Shown here piece after piece: positions 1-7,539 of a DNA stretch of 51,053 nucleotides; position 1 is the first letter of the stretch, and each line of letters opens with the position of its first letter. The DNA comes from an uncultured Oscillospiraceae bacterium (GTDB lineage: Bacteria; Bacillota; Clostridia; Oscillospirales; Oscillospiraceae), in assembly GCA_947589545.1 (NCBI GenBank), contig CANQBA010000025.1, positions 1 to 51,053 on the forward strand. Reading direction: 5' to 3'. The notes below the pieces were generated by a model. The model saw nothing but the letters and a program-made list of their open reading frames with translations, did no database searches and was not told the origin of the DNA. Position numbers and translations under genes: made by a program.

Positions 1-2
1 AC

Positions 3-131
3 GACCTCAAGTTCAAGGAGGTCAACCAGTTCCAGCATAAACGCGCACTCGCTTTGACTGCCAGAAAACTGGTCCGGTTGGTCTTTCGACTGCTGAAGGA
101 CAACCGCCTGTATATCCCGCCGGAGGGCTGA
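3..131 (+). CDS. IS110-family transposase, C-terminal end only
   Basis: The frame is open from the window edge and encodes the last 42 residues of a transposase of the IS110 (DEDD, RuvC-like) family. The visible part, ending HKRALALTARKLVRLVF and LLKDNRLYIPPEG, matches the conserved C-terminal tail that follows the Tnp_20 domain. The catalytic parts lie outside the window. A second IS110-type gene begins at 50743 in the same orientation, so both edges of the window sit in IS110-like sequence. The two pieces do not overlap, so identity cannot be tested here. The family assignment is fairly secure; the subgroup (IS110 or IS1111) is not determined. Confidence 0.8.
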   Translation, partial: DLKFKEVNQFQHKRALALTARKLVRLVFRLLKDNRLYIPPEG

Positions 132-437
132 GCATTCGCTCTCCCCTTTGACGCTGCCAGCCCTGTTTCAAAAATGCGCAGGGGCAGGGCTTTGGTTGGT
201 GTTGCCTTTTTCCCTGGTTACTACTCTTGTGGGGTACTTCTTTCGCAAATTTTCTCTTATTTCATTCTTGACTTCACACCATTAGACTTGGAAACCGTTC
301 TCGCATCGGCAATAAATTATCACTACTGAAATAAAGATTGCCAGTTATTCTGCACCTTACACCGTTAATTATACACTTCATCGAAAAGAAGTCAAGAAGT
401 TTTTTTAATTTTTTATTATTATGATAAGAAAAAATCC
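132..437 (+). other. Non-coding tail after the IS110 transposase; possible IS right end / bridge RNA region
   Basis: About 300 bases without a plausible gene follow the transposase stop. A hairpin with stem agccctg/cagggct (159-165 with 185-191) is followed by a short T run near 210, so it could be a terminator or part of a structured RNA. From about 240 the sequence turns AT-rich. IS110-family elements carry a non-coding end that in some subgroups lies downstream of the transposase and encodes the bridge RNA; whether this tail does is inference. The junction between IS and chromosome cannot be placed. Confidence 0.3.
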
Positions 438-466
438 TTGACTTTATTGAATCGCAGTGTTACAAT
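438..466 (+). promoter_or_regulatory. Sigma-A promoter of the DUF4430-type lipoprotein gene
   Basis: TTGACT at 438-443 and TACAAT at 461-466 are separated by 17 bases. The start codon is 46 bases downstream of the -10, with a Shine-Dalgarno sequence (aagggga) near 498. Confidence 0.8.
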
Positions 467-511
467 TGTCCTAACCTCAAAAGGGGGAAATAATTTTAAG
501 GGGAGTTACCT

Positions 512-928
512 ATGAAAAAAATATTGGCACTTGTTTTGGCCCTGGCCCTGGCTCTTTCTCTGTGCGCGCTGGCCGGCTGCTCCAAGGAAGACGGCGGCAG
601 CGGTTCCGGAAGCGATGACGGCAAGATCGACATGAAGATCGTCCTCATCGACAAGGATGACCAGCAGTATACATACGATCTCCACGTCACCGACGGCGCC
701 TCCCTGCGGGACGCTCTCTATGAGGCGGAGCTCATCACCGAGGAGACGTACTACGCCATGTTCGTAGAGAACATCGACGGCCACGTGGCCGACGTCCTCA
801 ACGACGGCTGCACCTGGCTTCCCCTGGACGAGAACGGCGAGCAGATCATGGGCTCCTTCGACGAGATCACCGTCTCCGCCGGTGAGGTTATCACCCTCCA
901 GTATTACGTCGTCCCCATGATGGACTGA
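512..928 (+). CDS. Secreted lipoprotein with a DUF4430-like domain
   Basis: This is a 138-residue protein. It begins with a lipoprotein signal (MKK, a hydrophobic run of Leu/Ala, lipobox LAGC with Cys23), then a Ser/Gly/Asp linker (about 27-37) and one compact domain of about 100 residues. The domain resembles DUF4430, a small beta-rich fold found in secreted and surface proteins, sometimes linked to cobalamin binding. That family call rests on pattern (a long -V-DG-SLRDAL- start, a W-P-D-NGE segment and a final -AG-V-TLQYY strand) and not on a search. It stands alone between a strong promoter and a terminator, so it is probably monocistronic. The exported location is well supported; the ligand is unknown. 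Confidence 0.7.
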   Translation: MKKILALVLALALALSLCALAGCSKEDGGSGSGSDDGKIDMKIVLIDKDDQQYTYDLHVTDGASLRDALYEAELITEETYYAMFVENIDGHVADVLNDGCTWLPLDENGEQIMGSFDEITVSAGEVITLQYYVVPMMD

Positions 929-956
929 CAGCCTGTTTTAAGTACATGCAAAAAAG

Positions 957-982
957 CAGTCCGCGTGGCGGACTGTTTTTTT
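957..982 (+). terminator. Rho-independent terminator of the lipoprotein gene
   Basis: The stem cagtccgc (957-964) pairs with gcggactg (968-975) around a 3-base loop and is followed by a run of T. Confidence 0.85.
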
Positions 983-1025
983 CGATTGGTGCATTTATGC
1001 ATGGAAAACAACCTCCGTTTGAACC

Positions 1026-1090
1026 TAATTTCACAAACATACCCCCACACCGAGCAAAAAAGCGTAGGTGGGGGTATGTTTGTGAAATTA
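1026..1090. repeat. Perfect 23-bp inverted repeat with 19-base loop
   Basis: Bases 1026-1048 (start taatttcacaaac) are the exact reverse complement of 1068-1090. No T run follows on either side, so it is not a normal terminator. The last three bases of the right arm form the stop codon of the DUF6809 gene on the minus strand. It may be a REP/MITE-type palindrome or an mRNA 3'-end stabiliser. Confidence 0.8.
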
Positions 1091-1384
1091 CGGTTTCCCG
1101 GGGGATGATATTTCTGCATTACCCGTGAACATCTCGGCCATTAATCTTGCCTCCAGCGTGAAGGCCTCGCGAAAGCGTTTTTCCTGAAGGATACAGGCAG
1201 CCTCAAGCCTGTCATCTTGAATGGTACGGAGTAGATCTTTCTCCTGCTCATTTAGACACATTTCCAGTTTTTCCTCATTTTCATGCATCCGTTTCAAGAT
1301 AGCTTTTGTCTCCGGGGTAAGCCTGCCCATCTGTTCGACCAGGCGAATATTGCCTTAGTAAAGCTCGGTTATGATGCTGTCCAT
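1088..1384 (-). pseudogene. DUF6809-like protein gene interrupted by a stop at codon 10
   Basis: A start codon at 1384 with a good Shine-Dalgarno sequence (gggagg, 1391-1396 region) opens MDSIITELY, then TAA at 1357-1355. The same frame continues as GNIRLVEQMGRLTPETK and so on to 1088. Small clostridial DUF6809 proteins start with a very similar sequence in which this codon is a second Tyr, so one substitution (TAC or TAT to TAA) explains the break. An internal ATG at 1330 could still give an 80-residue product (Glu/Lys-rich, helical), but it has no clear ribosome binding site. The function of the family is unknown. Family name is from memory of the N-terminal signature. Confidence 0.65.
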
Positions 1385-1650
1385 ATGAAGCCCCTCCCTT
1401 TGGAAACACACAATACCGCAGGAGACGGAAAAGTCGAGAGAAATATGATTGTCAAAACGGAGAATCGCTTTACCATTCAGATGACTTCCAATGTGAAGAG
1501 AGAATGATAGCGTCAAGATACGATGCACATCTATATTGAGCGTGCTCACATCGCAATGCCTATTTCGGCTTTTCACATTATGCTGAAGAGCCTCGCCGCA
1601 TGGAATCGAATTTCGGAAAAATCATTCCATTCCTCACAAATACGAAAACG

Positions 1651-1689
1651 CCGAAAAGACGTAGTCTGGTTGCAACTACGTCTTTTCGG
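1651..1689. terminator. Perfect 15-bp hairpin between the DUF6809 relic and scfB
   Basis: Bases 1651-1665 (ccgaaaagacgtagt) pair perfectly with 1675-1689 around a 9-base loop. The U tract is poor on both strands, so terminator function is only likely. The rest of 1385-1650 shows no convincing gene. Confidence 0.45.
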
Positions 1690-1760
1690 TTTGCCGTACC
1701 ATCTTGCCCCCCGGTTCACTTTGTTTCCCTATCGCAACGGTCCCTCCAGGCGGCCCGTAA

Positions 1761-1786
1761 TTAAAATCGCGGCGAAGCCGCAGCCT
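1761..1786 (-). terminator. Terminator directly after scfB
   Basis: On the minus strand the stop codon is followed by gctgcggc-ttc-gccgc and then gattttaatt. The same sequence type (gctgcgg...gccgc then T-rich) recurs inside the dispersed repeats at 32160 and 36835. Confidence 0.65.
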
Positions 1787-3162
1787 TATTCCTCCTCCGC
1801 TCTGGCGGCCTGCATCATGATGGCACATTCCATGCGCTTTTTGAAAAGCTCGCAGCCGTAGGGATAGACGCCCCGGATGGAGCCGGAGGCGTGGTAGGCG
1901 TTGGCGGCGCAGCCGCCGGAGCAGTAAAGCCGCGCCCAGCAGTCGTCGCACTCATGGCGGGCGTAAACGTTGCACAGCTTGAACTCGTCCCGCAGGGCGG
2001 TGTTGGTGACGCCGTCCCAGATGTTGCCCATAAGGTACCGCTCATCCCCCACGAACTGATGGCAGGGGTAGAGATCCCCCCAGGGGGTGACGGCCAGATA
2101 TTCGGTGCCCGAGCCGCAGCCGGAGATGCGCTTGTAGATGCAGGGGCCGTGCTGAAGGTCGATCATGTAGTGGTAGAAGGTGAAGGGACGGCCCTCCCGC
2201 TCCCGTTTCAGCATCTCCTTAGCCAGGAGCTCGTACTGCTCAAAGAGCACGGGCAAATCGTCCTGCGTCAGGGCGCAGGGGTCGCCGGGGGCGCAGACCA
2301 CCGGCTCCATGGACAGCTTCGTAAAGCCCAGGTCGGCCAGGTGAAGGATATCCTCGGTGAAGTCCGTGTTGTAGTGGGTGTATGTACCGCGGACGTAATA
2401 GTCCCGCTCCCCCCGCTTTTGAGCGAAATCCAGGAATTTGGGGACGATCTTTCCGTAGCTTCCCCGCCCCGCCAGATCCACCCGGAAGCGGTCGTGCACC
2501 TCCGGCCGGCCGTCGATGGACATGACCACGTTGTTCATCTCGCGGTTGGCGAAGTCGATGACGTCGTCGTCCACCAGCACGCCGTTGGTGGTGAGGGTGA
2601 AGCGGAATTTTTTGTGCTTCTCCTCCTCGATGCTCCTGGCGTAGGCCACCAGATCCTTCACCACCTGCCAGTTCATCAGGGGCTCGCCGCCAAAGAAATC
2701 CACCTCCAGGTTGGTGCGGCGTCCGGAGTTCTCCACCAGGAAGTCCAGGGCGCGCTTGCCCACCTCAAAGCTCATCAGCGCCCGCTCGCCGTGGTACTTC
2801 CCCTGGCTGGCGAAGCAGTAGGAGCAGTTTAAATTGCAGGTGTGGGCCACATGGAGGCACAGGGCCTTCACATCGTTGGAGCGCTTTTTGAAATCGAAGG
2901 CAAGCCCCGCGTACGCGTCCTGAGAAAAGAGCTTGCCGGCGTCCTTCAAAGACCGGATATCGTCCAGGCACTCCCGGAGGTCGGCCTCGGTCACGTCCTC
3001 CCGATCCCCGTATTTTTCCAGCATAGCGGCCACGATCTCGTCCCCGGTGCACGTCTCATAGAGGGCGATCATATCGTAGGCCACCTCGTCCACCACGTGG
3101 ACGGAGCCGGAGTTGACGTCCAGGACGATGTTGAAGCCGTTTAATTTATACTGATGTATCAT
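1786..3162 (-). CDS. scfB: SCIFF peptide maturase (radical SAM, SPASM domain)
   Basis: This is a 458-residue radical SAM enzyme that forms Cys-to-Thr thioether cross-links in the SCIFF precursor encoded just upstream. Residues 1-85 form an N-terminal peptide-binding (RRE-like) region starting MIHQYKLNGFNIVLD. The SAM cluster motif is C109-x3-C113-x2-C116 (CNLNCSYC). The C-terminal SPASM domain holds the extra cluster cysteines (CDDCWARLYCSGGCAAN, then a final Cys before the basic end). Length and motifs fit the thioether-forming SCIFF maturase family (ScfB/CteB). The gene follows scfA with 62 bases between, containing an attenuator-like hairpin, so expression is probably lower than that of the peptide. 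The family is well established; the biological role of mature SCIFF is not. Confidence 0.93.
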   Translation of the reverse strand: MIHQYKLNGFNIVLDVNSGSVHVVDEVAYDMIALYETCTGDEIVAAMLEKYGDREDVTEADLRECLDDIRSLKDAGKLFSQDAYAGLAFDFKKRSNDVKALCLHVAHTCNLNCSYCFASQGKYHGERALMSFEVGKRALDFLVENSGRRTNLEVDFFGGEPLMNWQVVKDLVAYARSIEEEKHKKFRFTLTTNGVLVDDDVIDFANREMNNVVMSIDGRPEVHDRFRVDLAGRGSYGKIVPKFLDFAQKRGERDYYVRGTYTHYNTDFTEDILHLADLGFTKLSMEPVVCAPGDPCALTQDDLPVLFEQYELLAKEMLKREREGRPFTFYHYMIDLQHGPCIYKRISGCGSGTEYLAVTPWGDLYPCHQFVGDERYLMGNIWDGVTNTALRDEFKLCNVYARHECDDCWARLYCSGGCAANAYHASGSIRGVYPYGCELFKKRMECAIMMQAARAEEE

Positions 3163-3177
3163 AAAAATCCCCTTAAA

Positions 3178-3207
3178 AAATACCGCCTGCGCGAACGCAA
3201 GCGGTAC
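3178..3207 (-). terminator. Attenuator-like hairpin between scfA and scfB
   Basis: On the minus strand taccgcttgcg...gcgcaggcggta is followed by TTTTTT and only 15 bases later by the scfB start. It would let most transcripts end after the peptide gene. Confidence 0.7.
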
Positions 3208-3224
3208 CGTTTCTTGCCTGTGGA

Positions 3225-3365
3225 TTATTTCTTCTCACAAAGCTGGTTGGCGACGCCGCAGGAGGTCTTGCAGGCGGACTGGCAGGAGGTCTGGCATTCG
3301 CCGCAGCCGCCGGTCTTGACGCTGGCCTTCAGGTCGCGTGTCTCAACGGTCTTTATTCTCTTCAT
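3225..3365 (-). CDS. scfA: SCIFF ribosomal peptide precursor (six cysteines)
   Basis: This 46-residue ORF starts MKRIKTVETRDLKASVKTGG and carries Cys at positions 21, 24, 28, 32, 36 and 43. The core CGECQTSCQSACKTSC is the near-invariant signature of the SCIFF family (six cysteines in forty-five residues), the substrate of the adjacent maturase. A Shine-Dalgarno sequence (aaggggg) lies 8 bases before the ATG, and a sigma-A promoter lies 36 bases upstream. The Thr and Ser residues between cysteines are the expected cross-link partners. No protease or dedicated exporter lies next to the pair, as is usual for SCIFF loci. Confidence 0.95.
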   Translation of the reverse strand: MKRIKTVETRDLKASVKTGGCGECQTSCQSACKTSCGVANQLCEKK

Positions 3366-3400
3366 GGGTATATCCCCCTTTCCGTAAAACTTATGCGTCT

Positions 3401-3429
3401 ATTTTACACCATTTTTCCCGGAAGGTCAA
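3401..3429 (-). promoter_or_regulatory. Promoter of scfA-scfB
   Basis: On the minus strand TTGACC (3429-3424), 17 bases, TAAAAT (3406-3401). It overlaps the stop codon of the upstream decarboxylase gene, so the SCIFF operon has its own start. Confidence 0.7.
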
Positions 3430-4774
3430 CACAAAAAATCGTCCCCGCCCCGTGTTTATAGGTAAAATGGAGATCCCGGGACGCTCTCAGCGTCTCCAGG
3501 ACGCCCCCGTCCACCGTCTCCCCCGGCACAAGACAGGGGATCCCCGGCGGGTAGGCCCAGGCGTACTCCCCGGACACGCGCCCCAGAGCCCGCTCCCAGG
3601 GCACCGGCTCGCCGGGAAGTGCCGCCGCCTCCCGGAGGGTCATGGCCGCCTCGGGCAGGGGGACACATGGGACGGAACGGGGCCCCGGCGGCGGAAGCTC
3701 CCCGTCGGCGGCCTCCAGCCCCGCCAGGAGCGCCCCCAGGCTCTCCTTTGTGTCCCCCAGGCCCGTCATGCACAGGGTCAGCCCGTCGCGGGCGTACTCC
3801 GGTTCCACGCCGCTGGCCCGGAGCTTTTCCGCCAGCGCCGGATCGGCCATCAAAAGGAGCTTGGAGGGATCCAGGGCGTAGGCCCCGGCCCCCTGCCAGA
3901 GGCGGATATGGGCAAGGCCCGCCGCCCCGGCGCGGAAATCGGACAGCAGCTCCAGCCACCGGCCGCAGGCCCCCCGCCCCTGCCGGCCCATGAACTCCAC
4001 GCATTTTTCTATGGAGCCGGACAGCAGATAGGACGGGGAGGAGCTTTGGAGCATCCCCACCGTCCGGCGCACCTGTCCGGGATCCACCAGGCCGGGATTT
4101 ATGTGGAGCATGGCCGTCTGGGTGAGGCTGGGGAGGGTCTTATGGAGGCTTTGCACCGTCAGATCCGCGCCGCGCCGCACGGCGTTTTCCGGGAAGCCCC
4201 CGAAGCCCAGATGGGCCCCGTGGGCCTCGTCCACCAGGAGGGGGACGCCGCGCCTGTGGCACTGCTCCGCGATTCCCCTGATGTCGCTGAGGACGCCCTC
4301 GTAGGTGGGCGAGGTGACGCACACAAGGCCGATCCGGGGAAATCTGTCCAAAGCGGCGGCCACGCTCTCTGGGGACACCGACAGGGGGACGCCCGTCTCC
4401 GGATCCAGGCGCGGGGTGAGATATCTTGTGCGGACGCCGGCCAGCTGGGCGGCGTGGTAGACGCTTTTGTGGCTTTGGCGGCACATGAGCAGCTCCCCGC
4501 CCTCCGCCAGCACGGACAGGACGGAGGCCAAAATGCCCAGGGTACTGCCGCCCACCAGGGCCACGGACTCCCCCGCCCCCCAGAGGCGGGCGGCGTCCCG
4601 CTCCATGCGGGCAAACTCCGCCTCGGGGTCGTTGAGGTTATCAAAGCCCCGGATCTCCGTGATATCCCGCTCACCAAGGCCCCGGAGCCAAGGAAACGCC
4701 TCCGTGTTCCGCTTGTGCCCCGGCATATGCATGGGCAGGCCGGGGGCGGAGGGGATCTTATCAAACAGCGTCAT
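3404..4774 (-). CDS. Short-form Orn/Lys/Arg decarboxylase-like PLP enzyme
   Basis: The 456-residue protein is a fold-type I PLP enzyme of the Orn/Lys/Arg decarboxylase group without the N-terminal wing domain, like the Bacillus SpeA/YaaO type. Visible motifs are MHMPGHKRN at 16-23, the glycine-rich cofactor loop GGSTLGI at 75-81, DEAHGAH at 182-188, and SLHKTL with the PLP lysine at K212. It probably decarboxylates a basic amino acid to a polyamine or its precursor, in the cytoplasm. The start has a ggagag ribosome site. It lies 102 bases downstream of the foldase gene with a terminator between, so it depends on read-through or an unseen promoter. The substrate cannot be read from the sequence. 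Confidence 0.85.
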   Translation of the reverse strand: MTLFDKIPSAPGLPMHMPGHKRNTEAFPWLRGLGERDITEIRGFDNLNDPEAEFARMERDAARLWGAGESVALVGGSTLGILASVLSVLAEGGELLMCRQSHKSVYHAAQLAGVRTRYLTPRLDPETGVPLSVSPESVAAALDRFPRIGLVCVTSPTYEGVLSDIRGIAEQCHRRGVPLLVDEAHGAHLGFGGFPENAVRRGADLTVQSLHKTLPSLTQTAMLHINPGLVDPGQVRRTVGMLQSSSPSYLLSGSIEKCVEFMGRQGRGACGRWLELLSDFRAGAAGLAHIRLWQGAGAYALDPSKLLLMADPALAEKLRASGVEPEYARDGLTLCMTGLGDTKESLGALLAGLEAADGELPPPGPRSVPCVPLPEAAMTLREAAALPGEPVPWERALGRVSGEYAWAYPPGIPCLVPGETVDGGVLETLRASRDLHFTYKHGAGTIFCVDLPGKMV

Positions 4775-4795
4775 ATGCTCTCCTACTGCCTAAAA

Positions 4796-4822
4796 GCAAA
4801 GCGGCTCAAAGAGCCGCTTTGC
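4796..4822 (-). terminator. Terminator after the foldase gene
   Basis: Perfect stem gcaaagcggctc/gagccgctttgc with a 3-base loop, followed on the minus strand by TTTT. Confidence 0.85.
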
Positions 4823-4875
4823 AAATTTCTAAAAACACCATTTTTTGGGCCCCATCGGGCTGTCGCCCGCTGGGC

Positions 4876-6459
4876 TCAGCCACCCAAGGACGTGAGCTTC
4901 CTGGCGAGGCCCATCTCCCACTGCTGATCCACGTCCTCAAAATTCTTCATCTGTTCATCCTCCCAGGCGGTATAGGCCTCCTGGCGCAGATAGCCCTCGC
5001 TCATCAGGTCGCCGTACACACCGTCAACGCCGGTGAAGTACACCACGAAGGTGCCGTAGTCCTCCAGATAAACGGTACCCACGTCGCCCTCCTTGCGGGC
5101 CTCGTCGTGGAACCAGTCGGAAAGGGCCTCGGGCAGGTCGTAGACGCCGGACATGCTGACATCGCTGCTGGCGCTGACGATATCGCTGCTGTCGGACATG
5201 AGCTTTACGAAGGCGTCATAGCCCTTCTCCTCCAGGCCGTTGTAATCGTCCACGACCTCCTGGGCGCGGGCGTCGGTCAGATCCTTCAGGGCGGCGGTCA
5301 GCGCCTCGCCCTCCAGCTCGATGCCCTCCTCGTCATCCTCGTCGGTGGCGCAAAGGCCGTAGTAGCCGCTGACGGCGTTATAGCGGTTGTCGTCGCGCTT
5401 CAGGAACATCACCACATAATAATAGGTGGGGTCGGCGTCGTCGGCGGTCTTGATGACCTCCACGTCGCCCTCCTTGCGGGCCTCGTCGGCAAGCCAGGTC
5501 TTGATGACCTCGATGATATCGGAGCCCTGGGAGGTGCGGGCGGTGGAGGCGTCCGCGTCGTAGTCCTCGTTCTCTTCGTTCAGGCCGGCGGCATAGTCCA
5601 GATAGCTCTGCTCGTCGGTGACGGCGGCCTTGAAGGCCTCGGCGTCGGCCTTGGCCTTGGCGGCGGCCTCCTCCGCGGTCATCGTCTCGTCCTCTTCGGT
5701 GTCCTCATCGTCCGTCACGGCGGCGCCGGAGAAGGAGTAGACGCGGTATTTGTAGATGTCGTAGTCCGCGGCGTTCTCGGCGTAGTTGTCGGCGATCTCC
5801 TGGTCGGTGAAGGTGAAGCTGTCGCTCTTTTTCTGGGAGAAGGTGGAGGCGATGTACTCCCGCTCCACATTCTGGCGGAACACCTTTTCGGTCATTCCCT
5901 TGCCATAGGTCATGGAGAGGTAGGCGCTCAAATCGCTGTACCCGGCGGCGACGGCGCTGGCGCGCAGATTCTCCACGGAGGAGTCCACGGCGGCCTTATC
6001 CTCGTCGGAGAGGGTGTAGCCCTCCTTTTGGGCGGCGTCGCACAGGGCGGCCATGCTCCTCATGCGCTCGATGGCGGAATTGGTGAAGAAATCCGCCCAA
6101 GTCATATCCTCGGAGCCAATATACGCCTGCTTCCGGAAGGATGAGCCGGTGCTGGGCAGGAGGAAGCTCATAAAGTCCGGGCTGCTGCCGTACTGGGAGT
6201 AGATGCTGGTGTAGTAGCTGTTGTAGGCGGTGAAATAATTATAGTTAAAGTCTGCCACGGTGAACTTCTGGTCACCGATCTTCAGCGCCGTGGTGCCGTT
6301 GTAAAAGAGGTTGGAGCCAAAAAGCGCCACGAAGATAAGCACAAGCACAAAGCAGACCACGACGGCGGTCACGGTCAGATTGTACTTCTTGCGCTGGCGG
6401 AGCGCCTTTTCCTCCTCGGCCCTCCTGGCGGCCTTGGCGGAGACAAATTCATCGCTCAT
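4876..6459 (-). CDS. Membrane-anchored SurA/PrsA-like foldase with two PpiC-like halves
   Basis: The 527-residue protein has a basic cytoplasmic N-terminus, one membrane helix at about 27-47 and a large acidic extracytoplasmic part. The layout (SurA_N-like helical region with TALKIGDQKFTVADFNYNY, then repeated parvulin-like stretches) suggests a peptidyl-prolyl isomerase type chaperone for secreted proteins. Two sites share the motif W-x3-EARKEGDV (WLADEARKEGDV and WFHDEARKEGDV), the typical DEARKEGDVG core of PpiC domains, so two divergent copies are present. The first has an acidic Thr/Glu-rich insertion (DDEDTEEDETMTAEEA). I chose the ATG at 6459, 10 bases after aaagga; an ATG three codons earlier is too close. 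Isomerase activity is not proven by the sequence. Confidence 0.75.
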   Translation of the reverse strand: MSDEFVSAKAARRAEEEKALRQRKKYNLTVTAVVVCFVLVLIFVALFGSNLFYNGTTALKIGDQKFTVADFNYNYFTAYNSYYTSIYSQYGSSPDFMSFLLPSTGSSFRKQAYIGSEDMTWADFFTNSAIERMRSMAALCDAAQKEGYTLSDEDKAAVDSSVENLRASAVAAGYSDLSAYLSMTYGKGMTEKVFRQNVEREYIASTFSQKKSDSFTFTDQEIADNYAENAADYDIYKYRVYSFSGAAVTDDEDTEEDETMTAEEAAAKAKADAEAFKAAVTDEQSYLDYAAGLNEENEDYDADASTARTSQGSDIIEVIKTWLADEARKEGDVEVIKTADDADPTYYYVVMFLKRDDNRYNAVSGYYGLCATDEDDEEGIELEGEALTAALKDLTDARAQEVVDDYNGLEEKGYDAFVKLMSDSSDIVSASSDVSMSGVYDLPEALSDWFHDEARKEGDVGTVYLEDYGTFVVYFTGVDGVYGDLMSEGYLRQEAYTAWEDEQMKNFEDVDQQWEMGLARKLTSLGG

Positions 6460-6512
6460 GTGAATCATTCCTTTTTCATGTGTTTTTATTTTGGTATAAG
6501 GCTCAGTGCAGT

Positions 6513-6541
6513 ATTATACAATAAAGTTTTCGTTCTTGCAA
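6513..6541 (-). promoter_or_regulatory. Promoter of the foldase gene
   Basis: On the minus strand TTGCAA (6541-6536), 17 bases, TATAAT (6518-6513). Confidence 0.75.
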
Positions 6542-6580
6542 GTGAAATTATTGTGAACGGCGTCGTTTTTCAAAAAATTT

Positions 6581-6604
6581 CCCCGCCGCTTGGAGGCGGC
6601 GGGG
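6581..6604 (-). terminator. Terminator after the NlpC/P60 gene
   Basis: Stem ccccgccgc/gcggcgggg with a 6-base loop and a T run on the minus strand (aaaaaattt on the plus). Confidence 0.85.
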
Positions 6605-6621
6605 AAGAAAAAGGGCTTTTT

Positions 6622-7521
6622 TCAGATGATTCGCTTGGCGCAGAAGTACTCCTTCAGCTCGGAGATCTTCACGCCGGTCTTGGCGGTGGAGGCGTGGATG
6701 TAATGGTCGTTGCCTATGTAAATGCCCACATGGGAGGCGGTGGAGCCGTTCTGGGTGAAGAAGATCAGGTCGCCGGGCTGAAGCTCCGAGCGGCTGACGT
6801 AGCGGCCGTTGTTCTTGCACTGCAGGGAGGCGCGGCGCTCCAGCTTGTAGCCGAACTGGCCGTAGACGTAGTACACAAGGCCGGAGCAGTCAAAGCCCTT
6901 GGCGGGGGATTCCTCGCCGTAGACGTACCGGTAGCCCTCAAACTGCAGGGCGAAGTTGGCGATCTGCTGGCCCAGGCTGTAGTTGGCGGTGGCGTCGCGG
7001 GTGTCGGTGGTGTAGGTGGCGCCGCCGGAGGTGATGTCTATGTAGTCGGAACGCATATAGCCGGTGCCGGCGGCGGTGGCGATCTTGTACCAGCCGTTGT
7101 TGATGCCGAGCACCGAGACGCTGGCGCCCTTGTTATAGGAGGCCATGGCCTTCTTGCTGGTGGAGGGGCCGCTCCTCATACGCACGGAGTTGCCGTTGAC
7201 AACGCCGCTGGCCTTGAAATTCTCGGCCTTCACCTGGTTTTTCAGATATTCGCTGGACACATAGCCCTTGAGCCCCAGGTAGTTGATGAGATACCAGTCG
7301 TTGTTGGTCTTCTCGATGACCACCACCACGGTGCCGTCGCTGATGACGCCCACGCGGTCATAATCGGTGCCGGGGCCGGAGCGGATATTGAGCGCGGAGG
7401 CGTCTACCGTGGCGGCGCCCCAGGCGATGATCCGCTCGTCGGCAAAGGCCGTCATGGATGCGGCGCACAGGAGCATGACCAGCACAAGAGCCGTGCATAT
7501 GAGCTTTTTGAACATCTTCAT
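6622..7521 (-). CDS. Secreted NlpC/P60 peptidoglycan endopeptidase with two SH3b domains
   Basis: This 299-residue protein has a signal peptide (about 1-27), two bacterial SH3 domains (about 36-93 and 104-163, each with the LNIRSGPGT / VRMRSGPST signature), and a C-terminal NlpC/P60 domain (about 182-299). The catalytic residues are visible: Cys212 in FDCSG, His264 in SHVGIY and His276 in YIHAST. The enzyme should cut D-Glu to diamino-acid bonds in stem peptides during growth, division or spore formation. It follows the 99-residue gene with 18 bases between, so both come from the promoter at 7898. That promoter overlaps a WalR-type repeat, which fits a wall hydrolase. Confidence 0.92.
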   Translation of the reverse strand: MKMFKKLICTALVLVMLLCAASMTAFADERIIAWGAATVDASALNIRSGPGTDYDRVGVISDGTVVVVIEKTNNDWYLINYLGLKGYVSSEYLKNQVKAENFKASGVVNGNSVRMRSGPSTSKKAMASYNKGASVSVLGINNGWYKIATAAGTGYMRSDYIDITSGGATYTTDTRDATANYSLGQQIANFALQFEGYRYVYGEESPAKGFDCSGLVYYVYGQFGYKLERRASLQCKNNGRYVSRSELQPGDLIFFTQNGSTASHVGIYIGNDHYIHASTAKTGVKISELKEYFCAKRII

Positions 7522-7539
7522 AAGTTGTTATCCCTCTCC

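Noticed and set aside
1026-1090. Inverted repeat as a terminator
   Set aside because: No T run on either side, and the loop is too long.
3338-4927. Very long plus-strand open frame over the decarboxylase
   Set aside because: It is the complement of a gene with clear PLP motifs; Pro/Arg/Gly-rich composition and no ribosome site. High GC makes long antisense frames common.
4819-6144. Long plus-strand open frame over the foldase gene
   Set aside because: Valine/Gly/Leu-rich shadow of an acidic protein; no family features, no start signals.
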